Assembly: GCF_009846885.1 (NCBI RefSeq)
Contig: NZ_WUWM01000035.1
Coordinates: 1 to 62,350 of the forward strand
Length of the DNA: 62,350 bases
Direction: 5' to 3'
DNA from: Paenibacillus puerhi
GTDB taxonomy: Bacteria; Bacillota; Bacilli; Paenibacillales; NBRC-103111
Positions 53,548 to 62,350 of the stretch are shown here, piece by piece (the stretch's first letter is position 1; every line of letters begins with the position of its first letter). The position numbers were made by a program, and so were the translations under genes. Below the pieces are notes generated by a model. The model was not told the origin of the DNA and did no database searches. It saw only the letters and a program-made list of their open reading frames with translations.

Positions 53548-54891
53548 CTACACTTTCATTCTTTTATTAATGAAAGCTCCCGCCATTATGGCAATCATGA
53601 TGGTCAGAAACAGATTTAAGTAGGTTTCATAAGAAAAAGGTCTGCCTTCGAGCTCTACATCATTGGCGCGATATTCAAGCCGCTTAACCGCATGCCTGCC
53701 AGTTGCCATATCTTCTTGTTTGGCTAAATCTTCAAGTTGCACTTCGAATATAAATTTATCAACAGAGTCACTGTGAACAAACTGAAACTCCTTACTGATG
53801 TTATTTCCTTTCCAGGCTTCCAGTTGATTAGAAACTAAGGATCTTGCTTGAGTCCCTGGTATGATCATTTTATCAACATGAGGAGCATTAAAAGGAGTGT
53901 ATCTGGGCAACAATCTTAAGCCATGCTTCGTAACGATAGGAGCATCTGTTTCAGAGAACGAGAAGACTTTCGTTGTTCCGCTGTCTGAATAAATATCGAA
54001 CACGGAAGCAAGCGCCATTTCTTCCATTCCATTATATAAGAGCGCTCCAATTTTTTTCTTGTTCCATTGAAAAGCGTTATTTAATAAGTATGTAGAGAAA
54101 AATCTCCAATCCTTGTAGAATGGCATGACCGTAGGGTTTTTCACGAATGAATAGGACGGATACTTTAGCTCTTCGGCTATTTTTTCTGCCATCGGTTCGC
54201 CTACTTTTCGTGAGATCACGTATAGTACCGCATCAATTCCCGATGATATGCCTGCTGACGTAACCATATTCTGATCTGATATCACATAACGCTGACCATT
54301 AACCCAGTTCACATTGGGATATTGCCTGCCTAGGGCAGAATAAGTTTGCCAATGTGTGGCAGCCGACTTGCCGTCCAATAGACCAGTATCGGCGAGGTTG
54401 CCTGACCCTGCGCAAATGCTTAAGATCATAGTGCTTGAATGCTGTAAAATCCATTGCCGCAGCGGTTCAAATGACCCGCTCTTATACATGGTTATATAAG
54501 GGATTGCTATAATATCGGGGCTTTTACCCAGCAGCTCATCTAATTCCTTGAACGAATAGTGTGGTAGTACATCAACTCCACCTGATAGAGATTTAACATT
54601 ATGGTCAGCTGCTACAGCATATACATTAAATTCTCCAGCCCTAGAGAAAATCTCATAGGGTATGGTGAAATCCAACCCCTCTGTTATTTCATTGCCCAGC
54701 AATACTGCAACAGTTGGTTTAGTAGGGTCGTGCTTCGGCCTATCCAATCCTTCCAGAGAAGGTACCGGTTCTTGGCGTATAGCATTCCAAAAATTTTTCT
54801 GAGAACTGTTCATTCCCCAAAGTCCCACTCCACCTACAATAACAAGGAAACTACATAAGTAAATAATTATTCGAGTCATCCATCTCTTCAT
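53548..54891 (-). CDS. Membrane-tethered double DJ-1/PfpI-like protein
   Basis: A 447-residue protein with a helix at each end (N-terminal IIIYLCSFLVIVGGVGLWG and C-terminal LFLTIMIAIMAGAFI). Between them lie two class-I glutaminase-like domains. The first, about residues 60-245, keeps the nucleophile Cys (SICAGSGNLADTGLLDGKSAATHW), like GlxA-type regulators. The second, about 270-385, has the fold pattern (GALLYNGMEEMALASVFDIYSD, DKMIIPGTQARSL) but no Cys at the elbow. Without a DNA-binding domain, a surface enzyme or sensor role is likely. GC is lower than in neighbours. Confidence 0.85.
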   Translation of the reverse strand: MKRWMTRIIIYLCSFLVIVGGVGLWGMNSSQKNFWNAIRQEPVPSLEGLDRPKHDPTKPTVAVLLGNEITEGLDFTIPYEIFSRAGEFNVYAVAADHNVKSLSGGVDVLPHYSFKELDELLGKSPDIIAIPYITMYKSGSFEPLRQWILQHSSTMILSICAGSGNLADTGLLDGKSAATHWQTYSALGRQYPNVNWVNGQRYVISDQNMVTSAGISSGIDAVLYVISRKVGEPMAEKIAEELKYPSYSFVKNPTVMPFYKDWRFFSTYLLNNAFQWNKKKIGALLYNGMEEMALASVFDIYSDSGTTKVFSFSETDAPIVTKHGLRLLPRYTPFNAPHVDKMIIPGTQARSLVSNQLEAWKGNNISKEFQFVHSDSVDKFIFEVQLEDLAKQEDMATGRHAVKRLEYRANDVELEGRPFSYETYLNLFLTIMIAIMAGAFINKRMKV

Positions 54892-54980
54892 CGCAATTTC
54901 TCCTAACCGTCGGCTTTATTTGTTCTTAGTGCTTCCCATTGTGAACATCTTTCGTTAGGGATGGTAAGGGATAGGTCCGA

Positions 54981-55793
54981 TTACGGTACCTTCACAACAA
55001 AACCAGCGGTAAACACTTGTTTATTCCTCTGGAACTGCCCCCAGATTTTATACACTCCGCTGCGCGGAAAGGTCGCTTCGAAGACAGCATCCGGCCCTGT
55101 ACCTTGCCCTTCTTCCGCATGAACATGCACATAACGTTCTCCGTCCTCCGACAAGATCACCACATGACCGATGGCTCCCAAATAAGGCTCCAGGTCCGCT
55201 AGCTCCTGATTGGTGTTTTCATCCGTCAGAGTAAAGGTCAGCTTCACTGGATTCCTGGCCGTGAGCCCTTCCATAGCGAGGGCTACCCTCTTACCGTCAA
55301 TAACCTGAGCAAGTTCCTCATCAGGTACTACCTGTTGAGTCTCAACCTGCTTCCCTTCCACTTGAATCCACTCCATTTTGGCCATGGGGTCGCCATTCTC
55401 CGGTATGAAGTCGGCAATGACCCGGTAGTCTCCGCCCGCTGGAAAGGAGTTCTCTATCTCGAATACGCCGTTTCCCTTATGCTCAGGGTGGATGTGGCTG
55501 AAGGTTGAAAGGTCTCTGCTGATCACGATCAGATGCAGCAGCTTCTCGTGATTGAGCCGGAACCCTTCGACAGGATTACCATCAGCCTTCTTCACCTCTA
55601 GCCGAATTCTCTTCCTTAGGTTTGCATCCAAGGATGCCGCGTCTGACAAGCTCCAGGACACCATCACGTTTTCCTCCGCGAGCCGTTGACTTTGGCTAGC
55701 CGCAGGCGCTTGCTCTGTATCCCATGCCGGTTTGGAACCGCAAGCTGATACTAACAAGGTAAGCAGCAGTATACAAAAGATCCGTTTATTCAT
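54981..55793 (-). CDS. Lipoprotein with two YtkA-like domains, coupled to an ABC transporter
   Basis: A 270-residue lipoprotein (lipobox LLVSACGS). Two Ig-like YtkA-type domains follow; the first has HLIVISRDLSTFSHIHPEHKG and the second HVVILSEDGERYVHVHAEEG. The HxH pattern in both suggests metal contact, possibly copper. The gene start overlaps the permease stop by eight bases, so it belongs to the ABC operon. Confidence 0.85.
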   Translation of the reverse strand: MNKRIFCILLLTLLVSACGSKPAWDTEQAPAASQSQRLAEENVMVSWSLSDAASLDANLRKRIRLEVKKADGNPVEGFRLNHEKLLHLIVISRDLSTFSHIHPEHKGNGVFEIENSFPAGGDYRVIADFIPENGDPMAKMEWIQVEGKQVETQQVVPDEELAQVIDGKRVALAMEGLTARNPVKLTFTLTDENTNQELADLEPYLGAIGHVVILSEDGERYVHVHAEEGQGTGPDAVFEATFPRSGVYKIWGQFQRNKQVFTAGFVVKVP

Positions 55794-58272
55794 AGCGCAA
55801 TGCCTCGCTTAAATGGATTTTGGCAGCCTTGGAAGCCGGTGCAAAGCTGGAAATCAGGCTAATGAGAAGACCGAAGAAGATGACCAGGGAAAGGATGAGA
55901 CCGGAAACTTCGAATTGGTAAGTCAAGGAGATCACTTCCATAAACGTCGAAGTTAGATAGATCAGTAGGATACCGAGCCCGCAACCGATAGCTGTCGCAG
56001 TGAGTCCCATCCCGAAACCCTCCAGCATGATCATGCCGATCAGTTGCCCTCGCGTCACTCCTACCGCTCGCATCATAGCTAGCTCCCTGATCCGCTCCAT
56101 AATGTTCATCATCAGCGTATTCGTAATGCCCATCCCTGAGATCAGGATCGCCAATACGACTAGGAAGTTAATGACGCTGAAGGAGCCTGTGAGCTTGGCG
56201 CCGACAACCGACACAAAATCTTCGGGTCCGAACATTTTCTCAATCCTTATGCCGAATTGGTTGAAGATCGTTTCTCTCAATTGCAGCGGTGAGGTATTTG
56301 GGTCCTTCAGAACTAAGGCATTTCTTTCAAATTTGAGCCCAAAATGATGACGAAAATCGCTGATCTTTAGGAAAGCACCATATCCGCTATTTTTCATCGT
56401 CTCGACAACGGCAACGACTTTGAATGATTTCGTTCCTTGCAGCGTCTCCAGCGTTAGTTGCTCTCCAACACTGCCTCCCCATATCTCGTAAGAAATCTTA
56501 TCCATGATGATTTCGTCATGAGCTAACTGTTTAACCAACTCGCTATGCGCGGCTCCCTTAGTTGTGAACAGCGGGAACTTGTCGATCCATTCCTCGCCGA
56601 CGCCAAACACGGGGAGCTTGCGCTTTTCTCCGCCCAAATTCCATATCACTGCTTGGAGGGCATAAGTCTGAGCATCAGCTACCCCTTCCAGCTGCTGGAG
56701 CTCTTCCAAGTCCGTTTTCTCCGTATGGTGAAACATTACATCCAGTTGGCCGCCATATGAGGAATAGATCACCTTCTCATAGGACTGCACAAGCGCGGAA
56801 TTCAACGAACTCATTAGCAAAATCATCGCGATACCCATACAGAGGATAACGGAAGTCGTCGACGTCCTGCTAAGGTTCCTGGTTAGATTGCGTACAGCAA
56901 CTTCACCGGTGAATCCGAAAACGAAACGGTAAGCCGGCTGCAAGATTTTAATACAAAGTCTAAGCAAATAAGGGAAAACAAGCGCAACTCCGATTAGCAG
57001 CGGCACAATCACCAGCAAATGTTTAATAAAGAATCCGGAGAGGATGAACATCACGCCTAGGATGCCCCGCCATGGTGATAGAGAAGCCTTCTCTGCCCGT
57101 ACCTCCTTCAGTACGGCAATCACGCTAACTCGGCCAGCCTGTTGAACCGGGTAAAGCGAAGCGAGAATCGGTACCAAAAGGCCAGACAGGACTGAAACGC
57201 TAACCCCCTTCCATAGCACCATTCCTCCTTCTTCATGAACGCTGAACAGCATGAATATGGCCAATTTCAGCAAATTCCCCAGCGCGAACCCGATAAGCAA
57301 GCCGATGACCGTTCCTACCGAGGCAAGCAAAAGCACCTCCATAAGAACGAAAGTACGTATCTGCTCTGACGTATATCCGATCGTCTTCATGGCAGCAAAC
57401 TCTTTCCTGCGCTCATTGATGCTGACGTACAACGAGTTAAAGATAACAAAGGCACTTAGAGCGATACCCAGTAAGCCCGCAATATACAACGCTAGAAAAA
57501 AAGTATCCGCATCTTTGAACTGCGTATCGAAATCCATAATGACCGGCTGCATATAGATGTTGTCATAACGCTTCGCCAACCCATCGATCTGCTGGGTCAC
57601 AGCTGCTGTATCTTCATTAGGGAGAACTTTCAATTGAATGCTCTCAATTTTGCCGTTTAAATTGAACCATTCCTGCACGATGGGCAGCGGTACTGCGACC
57701 GTCCACGGGTGATACTTGGCCATCGACCAGCTGGAAGGCCCCATTAATTCAACGGTATACTTGATGACCGCTGTAACTGGGAGCTCCTTAAGACCATGAT
57801 CGGTTTCAAAGGAAATCTTGTCTCCAACGCCTGTCTTCCATACCTTTGCCGTACGATCCGTAATGACTGCCCCGTCTCCTGCTAGACTTCCCTCAACAAT
57901 GGCAAAGTTCGTAATTGGCGTATCCATGCGGCTGTAGCCCTTCAAGTCAACTCTCTTCTGAATCGCCGTAATATCTTTATTTTCTAAGTGAAGCTTCACA
58001 CTTTGCGATAAAGTGGCAGTAAGTGACGTATTCGTTAGCTTCTCCGCTTCATGGTACAGCGTTTCCGCAAAATAAGTTTCCGTCCCATTAATCGAATAAT
58101 CCGCCTTTCCAAAGGCTGCCTTCAGATATAGCGGGAACGCCAGCTTAGCTGTATCAACGGAAGCAATAACCGCAAACGTAGAGGCGACGGCAATGATGAT
58201 GGACAGCAGGGTCAGCAGCGTCCGAAGCTTTCGGCGCATAAGATTGCGCCATGCAATGTGCCAAAGGCTCAC
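55786..58272 (-). CDS. FtsX-like ABC transporter permease, long two-unit form
   Basis: An 828-residue permease of the LolC/FtsX superfamily. It has two FtsX-type repeats, about residues 260-380 (FVIFNSLYVSINERRKEFAAMKTIGYTSEQI) and 700-820 (GITNTLMMNIMERIRELAMMRAVGVTRGQL), each with three helices, plus outer loops. Such transporters often extract lipoproteins, move peptides or sense antimicrobials. Start overlaps the ATPase stop as ATGA. Confidence 0.92.
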   Translation of the reverse strand: MSLWHIAWRNLMRRKLRTLLTLLSIIIAVASTFAVIASVDTAKLAFPLYLKAAFGKADYSINGTETYFAETLYHEAEKLTNTSLTATLSQSVKLHLENKDITAIQKRVDLKGYSRMDTPITNFAIVEGSLAGDGAVITDRTAKVWKTGVGDKISFETDHGLKELPVTAVIKYTVELMGPSSWSMAKYHPWTVAVPLPIVQEWFNLNGKIESIQLKVLPNEDTAAVTQQIDGLAKRYDNIYMQPVIMDFDTQFKDADTFFLALYIAGLLGIALSAFVIFNSLYVSINERRKEFAAMKTIGYTSEQIRTFVLMEVLLLASVGTVIGLLIGFALGNLLKLAIFMLFSVHEEGGMVLWKGVSVSVLSGLLVPILASLYPVQQAGRVSVIAVLKEVRAEKASLSPWRGILGVMFILSGFFIKHLLVIVPLLIGVALVFPYLLRLCIKILQPAYRFVFGFTGEVAVRNLTRNLSRTSTTSVILCMGIAMILLMSSLNSALVQSYEKVIYSSYGGQLDVMFHHTEKTDLEELQQLEGVADAQTYALQAVIWNLGGEKRKLPVFGVGEEWIDKFPLFTTKGAAHSELVKQLAHDEIIMDKISYEIWGGSVGEQLTLETLQGTKSFKVVAVVETMKNSGYGAFLKISDFRHHFGLKFERNALVLKDPNTSPLQLRETIFNQFGIRIEKMFGPEDFVSVVGAKLTGSFSVINFLVVLAILISGMGITNTLMMNIMERIRELAMMRAVGVTRGQLIGMIMLEGFGMGLTATAIGCGLGILLIYLTSTFMEVISLTYQFEVSGLILSLVIFFGLLISLISSFAPASKAAKIHLSEALRYE

Positions 58273-58961
58273 TTCAGTTCCACTCCTTCATGTCTGGATT
58301 GGACGACTTCTCCGTCCTGGAGCATGATGACGCGATCCGCAGCTGCTGCAGCGTGCCGATCATGAGTTACCATGACGATCGTGATATGATCCTCTCGACT
58401 CAGGCGAGACAGCAGCTTAAGCACATCCTCCCCGTTCTTGCGGTCCAAATTACCCGTAGGCTCATCGGCCAAGATTAGCCTTGGCTTCATAGCGAGTGCT
58501 CTGGCGATGGCTACACGCTGCTGTTGGCCGCCACTAAGCTGAGCGGGGAAGCTGTTTGCTTTTCCTTCAAGGTTCACTTCACTCAGCAGCCTTGTAACTA
58601 TAGCATCCGTTTCGGCCTTAGATGTTTTGTTCGCTGCAAGGGCGAGGGCAATATTCTCAGCCACCGTCATCATGGGAAGAAGCTGATAGTTCTGGAAAAC
58701 GAAGCCGACCTTCTCGCGGCGGAACAGTGTTCTCCCTTTCTCATTTAGCTTATTAAGCTGAACCCCATCGATGGTAAGCGTTCCGGCAGTAGGAAGATCA
58801 AGCCCTCCGAGAAGCTGCAGCAGCGTACTCTTGCCGGAGCCGCTAGGACCCATGATGGCGACGAACTCTCCCTTTTTCATTTGAATGCTGCAAGACTCCA
58901 AGGCCGTGAAGCTGCCTGCTTCCAACGTATACACTTTGGACACGTTCTCCAGTTTGATCAT
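58269..58961 (-). CDS. ABC transporter ATP-binding protein (LolD/MacB type)
   Basis: A 230-residue ATPase. Walker A is [18 protein letters not shown], the signature [17 protein letters not shown], Walker [13 protein letters not shown], switch His [12 protein letters not shown] 58961 has AGGAGG ten bases upstream. The leader holds three GCGCAAA repeats and lies next to a ComA-like regulator gene, which suggests direct control. Confidence 0.94.
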   Translation of the reverse strand: MIKLENVSKVYTLEAGSFTALESCSIQMKKGEFVAIMGPSGSGKSTLLQLLGGLDLPTAGTLTIDGVQLNKLNEKGRTLFRREKVGFVFQNYQLLPMMTVAENIALALAANKTSKAETDAIVTRLLSEVNLEGKANSFPAQLSGGQQQRVAIARALAMKPRLILADEPTGNLDRKNGEDVLKLLSRLSREDHITIVMVTHDRHAAAAADRVIMLQDGEVVQSRHEGVELK

Positions 58962-58980
58962 GAATTGACGTCCTCCTATA

Positions 58981-58997
58981 TGGCAGTTCACCTGCCA
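58981..58997. repeat. Small hairpin in the ABC operon leader
   Basis: TGGCAG and CTGCCA with a 5-base loop, just before the ribosome site AGGAGG. It could modulate translation. Confidence 0.45.
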
Positions 58998-59015
58998 ATT
59001 GATTGGTATGAGACC

Positions 59016-59093
59016 ATCATATACCCGATCCGAACCTCCAAACGCGCAAACGATGCCCTTCTCCAGCGCAAATTTTTGCGTTTTTCGCGCAAA
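59016..59093 (-). promoter_or_regulatory. Candidate regulator-activated promoter of the ABC operon
   Basis: A -10-like TATGAT (minus strand, 59016-59021) has no good -35. Upstream lie three direct copies of TTTGCGC on the minus strand (GCGCAAA at 59044, 59066 and 59087), with 22 and 21 base spacing. TTTTTGCG...CGCAAAAA forms an inverted pair around the outer copies. These fit two-helical-turn binding by a response regulator near -38, -60 and -81. Confidence 0.6.
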
Positions 59094-59130
59094 AAGCATC
59101 TCTACGCCCGCATCCGATGCAAGGTAAATA

Positions 59131-59163
59131 CAAAAAAAATGGCGCCGCAAACGACGCCATTTC
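59131..59163 (-). terminator. Terminator of the ComA-like two-component operon
   Basis: AAATGGCGTCG pairs with CGGCGCCATTT on the minus strand, then a run of T. It separates the regulator gene from the ABC promoter. Confidence 0.85.
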
Positions 59164-59171
59164 ACTCAACT

Positions 59172-59828
59172 TTAATATAAGTCCTCCGCCGGTAAAATTC
59201 CCAGCCGCTTGGCTTTTTTAATCACTTCAACCCGCGAGCTTACCTGAAGCTTCTGGAAGAGCTCCGTCAGGCTGTATTCGAGAGAACGCTGGCTAATAAG
59301 CAGCGATTGAGAAATCTCCTTGTTGCTCTTCCCTTTCGCTAGCTCTCGAAGAAGCTTATCCTCTTCCTGCGTAATTGTCGTTTCCTCTCGTTCTTTCTCC
59401 CCCTGCACAACGATCTCCTGCCGTCTAAGCTGCTTCAGCAAAAACATAGGAACGATAGCTTCCTTCCTAGCAGCGCAACGAATCGCCTGGATGAGCTGCT
59501 CCCGAGTGGATGTCTTGGCAATGAATCCTGATACACCCGATTCCATAAGTAAATTAAAATGCGGCGCGATCTCGAACCCTGAATAGATAAGGATTATCGC
59601 ATCAGGCACATAATCAAGAATTTTTCTCGCGAGATCAGCGCCATTCATACTAGGCATATAAAGGTCAAAGAGCATAACATCAAACTTCTTAAGTCGTACA
59701 ATATCAGGAACACAATATACATCCGTTTCGATCGTAACGTTCAATCCAGGCTCGGATTCTATCAACATCTTCGTCCCTTCCACTACAGAACGATGATCAT
59801 CAACCAATAATATTTCCATATTCCTCAC
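59172..59828 (-). CDS. NarL/LuxR-family response regulator, ComA-like
   Basis: A 218-residue regulator. The receiver reads ILLVDDHRSVVEGTKMLIE, with phospho-acceptor Asp in VMLFDLYMPSMNG and Lys in GFIAKTSTREQL. The C-terminal LuxR helix-turn-helix reads LAKGKSNKEISQSLLISQRSLEYSLTELFQKLQVSSRVEVI. The opening VEGTKMLIES and the RSLEYSL recognition region are close to ComA as I recall it. It overlaps the kinase start by four bases. Confidence 0.92.
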   Translation of the reverse strand: MRNMEILLVDDHRSVVEGTKMLIESEPGLNVTIETDVYCVPDIVRLKKFDVMLFDLYMPSMNGADLARKILDYVPDAIILIYSGFEIAPHFNLLMESGVSGFIAKTSTREQLIQAIRCAARKEAIVPMFLLKQLRRQEIVVQGEKEREETTITQEEDKLLRELAKGKSNKEISQSLLISQRSLEYSLTELFQKLQVSSRVEVIKKAKRLGILPAEDLY

Positions 59829-62206
59829 CTATAAGCTAATTTTTTTGGAAAAGAAACCGTTACCTGAACACCTTGCTGCGGTGCTGACTGAAATTCAATT
59901 GTACCTTCCAGACTGATCACCCGTTTCTCCATACCCGCAAGTCCCATATGCTGAAAGGAACCGTCGAACACATTGAAGTCCATACCAACCCCATCGTCAG
60001 AATAAGTAAAGTGTACAAGATCCTCGCTTTCGGTCAAAGACATCGTCACCTTCGTCGCTTTCGAATGTTTGGACGCGTTATTGAGCAGCTCTTGAACAAT
60101 ACGGTATATGCCTAGTATCTGTTCTTCACCAAGTTCTTCTACTTGCTGCTCAGCATTGAATTCAATTTCGTAATTGGCAAACATCCTCGTATATTCGAAT
60201 AAACTTTTGAGTGATTCGACCAATCCCATCTTCAGAAGAAAGGGGGGACGAAGCTCGTTGCATGTGATCCTGATTTGATGGATCGCATCGAGAAGCCCCT
60301 CCTCGATCTGCCTCAGTTCCCCCTGTGCCTCCGTACCAAACACACCGTCAGATCGTAGAGATTCCAGCTTGCGGTACCAGATGATTAAATCCTGGAGGAC
60401 GGAATCATGTAAATCGCTCGATAAGGCAAACCGCTCTTTCTCTGACAATTTAAACAATAGTCGGAGCATCCACTTCGGCGTCTGGCTCGTCGTGACCAGA
60501 TCCTCCAGCCGATTCATTAGATCTTCAATTAAACCAAGGTTATCGTAAAGCAGGGTCACATAATGCACAGCGGTCTCCAGCCACTGCTCCTCAATCGGGA
60601 GAAAAGTATGTCTGGCAACAATCTTCAAATAAACGGGGTGCTTCTTCTGGCCTATCGGAATCCATGTATCTTCCTCGCTCATGGTTGCTGCCTCTTGCCC
60701 AGACGGAACCTCCACAATTTGAGCGTCACTCACCCTCAGAACGGCTCGCACCTCCTTGAGGAGTCGATGCTCAAGATCCGATACTTTCATCACATTCGCC
60801 AGATCATTCGATAGTCCATTCAAGCTTTGCTGCAGAAATTTATATCGCTCTTCACTTTGGATAAGCTCTCTTTCATCGAGCTTTCGCCGTGTGATATCCT
60901 TGACAATGCCATGAATGCCGTTCAAGCTGCCGGATAAATAGATGGGCACAAAAGTAATATTCGCAATTCGCTCCCCATTACAGCTTAAAAGACGACATTC
61001 CATATCCCGCGGATCGCCGTTCTGCATCACCCCAAGTATAGCTTCGTAGACCTGAGGATGATCCTCATCATAGATCGTCCCCAGTAGGCAGCGTCCCTCC
61101 AGCTGGGATAGCTCGGCGCCGATCATATGTTCAAACGACCGGTTCGCATTTACAAAATAAAAATTTTGCAGTTCGATGGAAAAAACACCGTCCAAATTGT
61201 TTTCAAATAAAGACTTATATCGCTGCTCGCTTTCCTCCAGAGCCAGCTCAGAACGTTTTTTCTCCGTAATATCAAGCAGTAAACCATCCAATCGTTCTAC
61301 GTCACCCATTTGATTTTTCCACGGCTGGATGGTCAATTCTCCCCACCTGGTTTCTCCTTCGACATGGATGTAACGAATAGGCTGGCGAATGGAAATGCCC
61401 TCGTCCAGCTTTCTTTTGATCTCCCCCATAAGCAACTCGTTATCATCCGGGTGAATATGGTCATGAAGTCGGATCGGATTGTTCATGATCTCTCTCCGGG
61501 GGATGCCCGAAATAGCCTCGATACTATCCGAGCAAAACGAGTACCGGGTGAAATTCTTATCTGTTGACCATACCGCTGCGTTGACACTATCCAGAATATT
61601 CTCTAAGAGCTGTTCTGCTTCCTTACGCTCGGATATTTCTCTCGCCACGGCCACCACGTACTTGACCTCTCCGTTATCGTCCAATACCGTCCTAACACTT
61701 GCCTCTATATAAATTAGATACCCTGACTTATGGAATAGCCGGTACTCAAGTTGAGTCGATTGCTTGAATGTTATGGCGTTCTTATGAGCCAGCCTAACTC
61801 GTTCTATATCCTCTGGATGGAGGATATTAAAGGCATCCATCCCCTGGTATTCATGTACATGGTAACCCGTTAAAGAAAGTATGGAGGGAGAAACGAAGTG
61901 GACAATGGCTTGATGATCCACCAATACGATCGTATCCGATGTATTTTCGGTAATAATCCTGTATCGTTCCTCTCGCTCGGTTTCTTCCTTGACGACCAAA
62001 GTGTATGCAACGATCTTTCCGCCTGCATTTTTAATCTCTATTTTATGGTTCGCAGCCACCGGGGGAACCATCCTCTGACCGTATTGGATCTCCATGGCCG
62101 TGTTGCCCCAAAGGTATCGCCCGTTCAGATCCATGATATACATCGGATCCGGCAAGTTCAGCAGCAGCTGCTGAGCCCCCTTGATCACCTCTTCATATAC
62201 ACCCAT
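59825..62206 (-). CDS. Soluble multi-PAS histidine kinase of the NarX/DegS type (HisKA_3)
   Basis: A 793-residue cytosolic kinase with no membrane helices. It has four PAS-like repeats (about residues 1-440), several ending in DITRRK or ISERK-like links. A GAF-like linker segment and the HisKA_3 box follow: KERFALSSDLHDSVLQDLIIWYRKLE, then NELRPPFLLKMGLVESLKSL. The ATPase region has IVQELLNNASKHSKAT and YSDDGVGMDFNV. ATG 62206 has AAGGAG six bases upstream. It signals to the ComA-like regulator; unlike ComP, it has no membrane sensor. Confidence 0.93.
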   Translation of the reverse strand: MGVYEEVIKGAQQLLLNLPDPMYIMDLNGRYLWGNTAMEIQYGQRMVPPVAANHKIEIKNAGGKIVAYTLVVKEETEREERYRIITENTSDTIVLVDHQAIVHFVSPSILSLTGYHVHEYQGMDAFNILHPEDIERVRLAHKNAITFKQSTQLEYRLFHKSGYLIYIEASVRTVLDDNGEVKYVVAVAREISERKEAEQLLENILDSVNAAVWSTDKNFTRYSFCSDSIEAISGIPRREIMNNPIRLHDHIHPDDNELLMGEIKRKLDEGISIRQPIRYIHVEGETRWGELTIQPWKNQMGDVERLDGLLLDITEKKRSELALEESEQRYKSLFENNLDGVFSIELQNFYFVNANRSFEHMIGAELSQLEGRCLLGTIYDEDHPQVYEAILGVMQNGDPRDMECRLLSCNGERIANITFVPIYLSGSLNGIHGIVKDITRRKLDERELIQSEERYKFLQQSLNGLSNDLANVMKVSDLEHRLLKEVRAVLRVSDAQIVEVPSGQEAATMSEEDTWIPIGQKKHPVYLKIVARHTFLPIEEQWLETAVHYVTLLYDNLGLIEDLMNRLEDLVTTSQTPKWMLRLLFKLSEKERFALSSDLHDSVLQDLIIWYRKLESLRSDGVFGTEAQGELRQIEEGLLDAIHQIRITCNELRPPFLLKMGLVESLKSLFEYTRMFANYEIEFNAEQQVEELGEEQILGIYRIVQELLNNASKHSKATKVTMSLTESEDLVHFTYSDDGVGMDFNVFDGSFQHMGLAGMEKRVISLEGTIEFQSAPQQGVQVTVSFPKKLAYR

Positions 62207-62288
62207 GACGTTCTCCTTCTAACTAGGGCTTGCTGAACAACTCAATTTATAAAGCGCAATGTGTTAAATCGAAAAAGGGTGAAAAAAA

Positions 62289-62313
62289 CGAAAAAGAGAC
62301 TCCGAAGTCGCTT
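62289..62313 (-). terminator. Terminator of a gene beyond the right edge
   Basis: On the minus strand GACT-TCGG-AGTC with flanking AAG/CTT pairs (one mismatch) is followed by TTTTTC. Confidence 0.5.
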
Positions 62314-62350
62314 CTCCAGATTCATGACTAAGAATTGGATGGCGATTACG

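Noticed and set aside
1..62350. tRNA, rRNA, CRISPR, insertion sequence or prophage
   Set aside because: No cloverleaf, rRNA segment, regularly spaced repeats, transposase or phage structural gene was seen. The one recombinase looks XerS-like rather than phage-borne.

Overview
The window reads as chromosomal DNA from a spore-forming Bacillota bacterium of the Paenibacillus type. Supporting signs are a moderately high GC content, strong AAGGAGG ribosome binding sites, frequent TTG starts, Gram-positive lipoproteins, plant-polysaccharide enzymes (pectin methylesterase, GH105, an alginate-lyase-like gene), a ComA-like regulator, DegV, CtaG and DUF2243. Genus is inferred from protein style only. 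No rRNA, tRNA, CRISPR array, insertion sequence or prophage is visible.

Layout, left to right. 1-4.2 kb is a TetR-controlled RND efflux operon (regulator, pump, lipoprotein adaptor) with a perfect 18-bp palindromic operator. 4.3-6.5 kb holds a SET-domain protein and a second TetR gene with a quinone oxidoreductase; the same 24-bp site lies upstream of both. 7.0-9.7 kb is a pectin-degradation operon whose middle gene, an alpha/beta hydrolase, has lost its N-terminal part. 9.9-13.4 kb is a six-PAS hybrid histidine kinase. 13.6-17.3 kb has a YtkA-like lipoprotein, an acetyltransferase, a GIY-YIG/DUF2087 pair and a XerS-type recombinase. 17.3-28.6 kb is mostly housekeeping and accessory genes: a PASTA pseudokinase, a degenerate SRAP protein, an aldose epimerase, two Nudix proteins (one NrtR-like), an ECF sigma factor with a membrane partner, a short-chain dehydrogenase and DegV. 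28.7-31.4 kb has an NlpC/P60 hydrolase and an OmpR-type two-component system.

32.6-36.0 kb encodes a 2-oxoacid:ferredoxin oxidoreductase as two fused polypeptides, preceded by a perfect TGTGA-N6-TCACA (Fnr-type) box, which suggests induction when oxygen is low. 36.5-38.2 kb is an alginate-lyase-like secreted enzyme broken by a frameshift. 38.5-46 kb has a transporter, an iron alcohol dehydrogenase, a GH13 alpha-glucosidase, uracil permease, CtaG and DUF2243. An AT-rich acetyltransferase at 46.3 kb looks recently acquired.

47.5-53.3 kb is a MacAB-like export operon with a duplicated-core adaptor and a large secreted protein of unknown role. 53.5-54.9 kb is a membrane-tethered double DJ-1/PfpI protein. 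55-62.2 kb is a possible signalling-export module: a soluble PAS kinase and a ComA-like regulator sit just upstream of an ABC transporter/lipoprotein operon. Its promoter carries three GCGCAAA half-sites at 21-22 bp spacing. This last module and the shared-site TetR unit are the most testable new observations.
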